This document shows, one piece after another, positions 7,208 through 10,000 of a stretch of DNA of 10,000 nucleotides. The notes under the pieces were generated by a model that was not told where the DNA came from, did no database searches, and saw nothing but the letters and a program-made list of their open reading frames with translations. The stretch's first letter is position 1, and every line of letters begins with the position of its first letter. The position numbers and the translations under genes were made by a program. This DNA comes from Actinidia chinensis. Taxonomy: Eukaryota; Streptophyta; Magnoliopsida; Ericales; Actinidiaceae. The stretch is taken from contig CM018915.1 of the NCBI GenBank assembly GCA_009663005.1, forward strand, positions 11,414,549-11,424,548. The letters run 5' to 3'.

Positions 7208-7675
7208 GTGAATCCCCCCATCACCTTCACCAATGAAGACTTGAGGGGTCTACATTTCCCCCTCAACAATGCCTTAGTTATGATAGCTACCATCGCCAAT
7301 TTCAACGTCCAAAGAATCTTGATTGACAACAGAAGGTCTGCCAATATCTTGTTCTCCTCAGCTTTCAATAAGATGAAGATTGAGCGAGACAAACTCCATC
7401 TGTTTCACTCTCTAATAGGGTGGATTAAGCTGCCTTTAACCGTGGAGACAGAGATGCATCAAACGATGATATGACAAGATTTCATAATTGTGGATTGCCA
7501 TTCGCCTTATAACGCCATTTTAGGTCGCCCCACATTGGGCAAACTAAAAACTATTACCTCCACCTATCACCTAGTAATGAAGTTTCCTATTGTTAGTGGG
7601 ATAAGCAAGGTAAAAGGCGACCAAAAAGTCTTCAGGAAGTGCTTTATGACAGCGTTGAAAGCAAACGACAAATAG
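7208..7675 (+). pseudogene. Gypsy aspartic protease, motif altered
   Basis: Protease matures the polyprotein. In frame 2, [15 protein letters not shown] leads to [19 protein letters not shown], the active-site block of this family, usually V-D-N-G-S-S-A-D-I-L-F. The Asp (7325-7327) is kept, but the Gly after DN is Arg (AGA at 7331-7333, one G/A change from a Gly codon). Then come [10 protein letters not shown], a TGA at 7472-7474 where relatives have Trp, [20 protein letters not shown] and [11 protein letters not shown]. Between LHLFHS and GWIKLP about 13-15 residues expected in relatives are missing. The frame ends at TAG 7673-7675. Confidence 0.82.
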
Positions 7676-8835
7676 CAACTATAAAGAGAGAATGTGGAGA
7701 TAGGGGAGCTTAGGGATGAGGTAGGAACCATGCCTCTCTTAGACCCCCCGAGATACAAAAAATATGAAGCCCTTGGAAGAAGTAACTCTGATCTCCATAC
7801 ATCCTGATTGCCTAGATTGCCACATGATTGGGATGGAGTTGACATTAGAACTATAAGACGCTTTGGTAGCGCTCTTGAGGAGGAACTACGACGTGTTCAC
7901 TTGGTCACAGAGCGAGGTTCCTAACATAAATCCCCACATCACCGTATACAAACTTTTTGCCAATCCAGATCATCCTCCTATTCGCCAAAAGAGAAGACAG
8001 TTCGCTCCCCAACGACTAAAAGTGATAGACGAGAAAGTTTTGAAGCTCATCAACACCAATGTCATCAGTGAGTCCTATTATCTAGACTGGTTAGCCAATG
8101 TGGTCGCCGCCCCAAAGAAAGGTGGAAAATGGAGGGTCTGCATTGATTTCATCGACTTAAATAAAGCATGTCCTAAAACCAGCTTTCTCCTCTAAAAGAT
8201 AGATCTCATCGTCGACACAACATCAAGACATGAGCTCATCAGTTTCATGGACGTCTTCGCCGGATACCATCAGATCCAGATGCACCCCCAGATTGCGAGA
8301 AGACATCATTCATCATGGAAAGAGGTTTGTATTACTACACGGTCATACCTTCTTATTGAAGAATACTAGGGCAACATACCAAAGATTGGTTAACAAAATG
8401 TTCAAAGACCTTACTGGAGACACCATGGTGATCTACATTGACAACATGCTAGTTAAGAGCCTCAAAGTTGCAGATCATATCGCCCACTTGGAAAAAAAAC
8501 TTCAAATTATGCACCAATACCATATGATGTTGAATCCATTGAAATGCATATTTGGCGTGTCTTTAGGAAACTTCCTTGGTTTCTTGGTAACCAAAAGAGG
8601 GATAGAGGCACACCCTGATCAGATACAAGCTCTGCTGATGATGAGCTCGCCCAAGAGCATTCATGACATTCAACGCCTAACAGGGCAAGTTGTTGCTCTC
8701 AACAAATTCGTTTCTAAGTCAGTTGACAAGTGCTTGCCATTTTTTAAGATTCTGAGGGGGAGTAAAGCCTTTGAATGGACAAATGATTCAGAAGTAGCTT
8801 TCGAGCAACTGAAGAAGTATCTTGGATCACTCCCT
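7676..8835 (+). pseudogene. Gypsy reverse transcriptase, frameshifted, YIDN active site
   Basis: RT copies element RNA into DNA. Frame 0 from about 7770 reads PLEEVTLISIHPD, a TAA at 7854-7856, then LVALLRRNYDVFTWS, PPIRQKRRQFAPQR, DWLANVVAAPKKGGKWRVCI and DFIDLNKACPK. A TAA lies at 8193-8195, followed by HELISFMDVFAGYHQIQMHP with the first catalytic Asp at 8250-8252. Near 8295 the frame shifts to EKTSFIMERGLYYYTVIP, and near 8345 it shifts to frame 1: LLKNTRATYQRLVNKMF, then YIDNMLVKS, where the Y-x-D-D box has Asn (8443-8445). After it come HLEKKLQIMHQYHMMLNPLK, FGVSLGNFLGFLV, RGIEAHPDQIQAL and the connection VDKCLPFFKILR. The first 40 or so codons of the 8230-8850 open frame are not RT in that frame. 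Confidence 0.9.
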
Positions 8836-9230
8836 CCTAACAGTTCCTAATGGGGGCGAGGATCTTCTTTTATATTTATGTATGTCACCAACAGTTGTGA
8901 GCGTCGTGCTGATCAAAGAGAAAGACAAAATCTAAAGACCAGTGTACTACGTTAGAAAAATCTTTCTCTAAGCAAAGACAAGATACTTGAGGATCAAGAA
9001 ACTAGCCTACGCACTTATAATTGCGGAAAGGAAACTCCATCATTACTTTCAGGCACACTCGATTATGGTATTGATGGACCAACCTCTCAAGTACATTCTC
9101 CAATGGCCTGATACTTAAGGCCTCCTCCTCAAGTGGTCCATCGAGCTCGGTGAGTTCGACATAGAATACTAACCAAGAATGGCGATCAAAGCCCAAGTAT
9201 TGACCGACTTCATAGTAGAGTTTACTTACC
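8834..9230 (+). pseudogene. Gypsy RT-linked RNase H (RT_RNaseH), broken
   Basis: A shift near 8834 moves the reading to frame 2: LLTVPNGGEDLLLYLCMSPT, VVSVVLIKEKD, RPVYYV, KKLAYALIIAERKLHHYFQA, IMVLMDQPLKYILQ, KWSIELGEFDIEY and QVLTDFIVEF. Stops lie at 8933-8935, 8969-8971, 9116-9118 and 9170-9172. The first catalytic Asp of a working RNase H is not present in LYLCMSPT. That is usual in Tat elements, where this domain is known to have decayed after a second RNase H was gained, so it need not be recent damage. A minus-strand frame at 9196-9002 is a shadow of this gene. Confidence 0.85.
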
Positions 9231-9319
9231 TATGCTGAAGGCGATGAGGCACTAGACACCAGTGAACTCAGGAAAAAGAAGGATAAGGCAAGGAACAGAA
9301 TGGCGATATGATGAGATGA
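9231..9319 (+). other. Linker between the two RNase H domains, scrambled
   Basis: Frame 2 continues EFTY and then meets several stops over about 85 bp before the second RNase H begins. Relatives have a short acidic linker here. The composition (GAAGGCGATGAGG, AAGAAGGATAAGG) is in keeping with a charged linker that has drifted and shifted frame. Confidence 0.5.
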
Positions 9320-9690
9320 AAGTTGTTCGTAGATGGATCATCTAATCACAATGGTTGTCACGCTGACCTAATTCTCCAAACCCCATCAATTGAACAAATG
9401 GAATACGTCATACGCATTGGATTCAAAACCACCACCACCGAGACAAAATATGACACTCTCCTCGTTAGACTAAGAATTGCATCTGAATTCAAAGTATAAT
9501 CTTTGGATGTTTTCAGCGACTACCAGCTTGTAGTGAACCAAGTTCAGGAAGATTATCTCGCCAAGGATCCCAAAATGATGGCGTACTTAGACAAGGTAAA
9601 ATCTTTGGAAACCAATACTAAAAACTTTAGAATTCAACAAATTCCCTGAGAAGAGAACAAGCAAGTTGATATTTTGACAAACCTAGCTTT
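9320..9690 (+). pseudogene. Archaeal-type RNase H (second RNase H), catalytic Glu replaced
   Basis: RNase H removes the RNA strand from RNA-DNA hybrids. Frame 2 reads KLFVDGSSNHNGCHADLIL (Asp at 9332-9334), then YVIRIGFKTTTTETKYDTLL, VFSDYQLVVNQV (Asp at 9518-9520), KMMAYLDKVKSL, FRIQQIP and NKQVDILTNLA (Asp at 9668-9670). In relatives the second block is N-E-A-E-Y-E-A-L. The Glu that pairs with the catalytic Glu is Lys here (AAA, 9446-9448). TAA 9497-9499 and TGA 9647-9649 interrupt it; the latter stands where relatives have Arg in P-R-E-E-N. Position between RT-RNase H and integrase marks the Tat lineage. Confidence 0.85.
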
Positions 9691-10000
9691 TGATTTTGAC
9701 TTCAGCAAAGACAGAAATATCCTACTAGAATTCTTGCCAAGACCAAGCATTGATACCGCCAAAGCAAATGTTTTTCCAGCAACAACGCAACCGATTTGGA
9801 TGGACGACATCGCTAAATATATCAAAAGTGAAGACTTGCCACCTAATAAACTACAAGCTCGCCAAATTCGATATCGGTCGGCAATGTTGTCTCTACCAAG
9901 GAACTCTTTACAAGAGATTCTTCTCAAGTCCTTTGTTAAGGTGTCTCTGACCTGAAGCAAACCGAATATGTGTTGAGAAAAATCCCTGAGGACATTTGTG
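9691..10000 (+). pseudogene. Gypsy integrase N-terminal region (partial)
   Basis: Integrase inserts the cDNA into the genome. Frame 2 carries the usual linker, LLEFLPRPSID then PIWMDDIAKYIKSEDLPPNK and LQARQIRYRSAM. Near 9890 the reading moves to frame 0, LYKRFFSSPLLRCL, and near 9949 to frame 1, EYVLRKIPEDIC, which matches the start of the zinc-binding integrase_H2C2 domain (x-Y-V-L-R-E-I-H-E-G-x-C). The first zinc-binding His that relatives have after R-E-I is Pro here. The catalytic core is beyond base 10000. Confidence 0.8.

Larger units (their letters stand above)
5250..10000 (+). mobile_element. Decayed Ty3/gypsy retrotransposon, Tat-like, 5' part
   Basis: The order is LTR end, PBS, gag, protease, RT, RNase H, a second archaeal-type RNase H, and the start of integrase. 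The extra RNase H before integrase is a known mark of the plant Tat lineage of Ty3/gypsy. The element leaves the window at 10000, so most of integrase and the 3' LTR are not seen. The best reading follows frames 0, 2, 1, 0, 2, 0, 2, 1, 2, 0 and 1 in turn (start position modulo 3), with stops in each. This copy is dead. The 5' boundary is approximate. Confidence 0.9.

Noticed and set aside
7051..7392. Minus-strand frame of 113 codons, and similar minus-strand frames at 6686-6925, 7567-7845, 9002-9196 and 9634-9960
   Set aside because: These are antisense shadows of gypsy gag, protease, RNase H and integrase, which are recognisable on the plus strand.
8834..8900. Missing catalytic Asp in the first RNase H as a sign of recent damage
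   Set aside because: In Tat-lineage elements this domain is known to be degenerate, with the second archaeal-type RNase H present, so it is expected.
1..10000. CRISPR array, tRNA, rRNA or phage defence genes
   Set aside because: No regularly spaced repeats, no tRNA cloverleaf or rRNA sequence recognised, and the content is eukaryotic transposon remnants.

Overview
The window looks like repeat-rich, gene-poor nuclear DNA of a flowering plant, most likely a eudicot. I base this on coding remnants that match plant Ty1/copia and Ty3/gypsy (Tat-like) retrotransposon families, a plant-type PIF/Harbinger transposase remnant, AT-rich spacer DNA, and the absence of prokaryotic gene structure. No intact host gene is visible. 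The six-frame reading frames are mostly short fragments of decayed transposon proteins.

Layout. (1) 1-2441, minus strand: the 5' half of a decayed Ty1/copia element. Reading leftward it has an LTR (2441-2042), a degenerate initiator-tRNA-Met type primer binding site (2038-2026), an untranslated leader, a frameshifted gag with a zinc knuckle, a protease remnant lacking its catalytic Asp, and a GAG-pre-integrase block that runs off the left edge. A 241-bp foldback element with CACTA-type ends (2049-2289) sits inside the LTR. (2) 2442-5250: AT-rich spacer. It holds a broken PIF/Harbinger transposase gene on the plus strand (about 2949-3510), small direct and inverted repeats, and a second foldback (4606-5049) whose two 117-bp arms align without gaps. 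(3) About 5250-10000, plus strand: a decayed Ty3/gypsy element of the Tat type. It has the end of a 5' LTR, a PBS near 5693, then gag, protease, reverse transcriptase, the RT-linked RNase H, a second archaeal-type RNase H, and the start of integrase, which runs off the right edge.

Both retroelements carry many frameshifts and stops, and several catalytic residues are replaced: copia protease D to G, gypsy RT second catalytic D to N, and archaeal-type RNase H E to K. Many of the stops and replacements are what C-to-T (or G-to-A) change would produce, in keeping with decay of methylated transposon DNA. The two retroelements point away from each other. Neither has its second LTR in the window, so insertion age and target-site duplications cannot be read here. 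The most interesting structures are the two foldbacks and the Harbinger remnant, not a new functional system.
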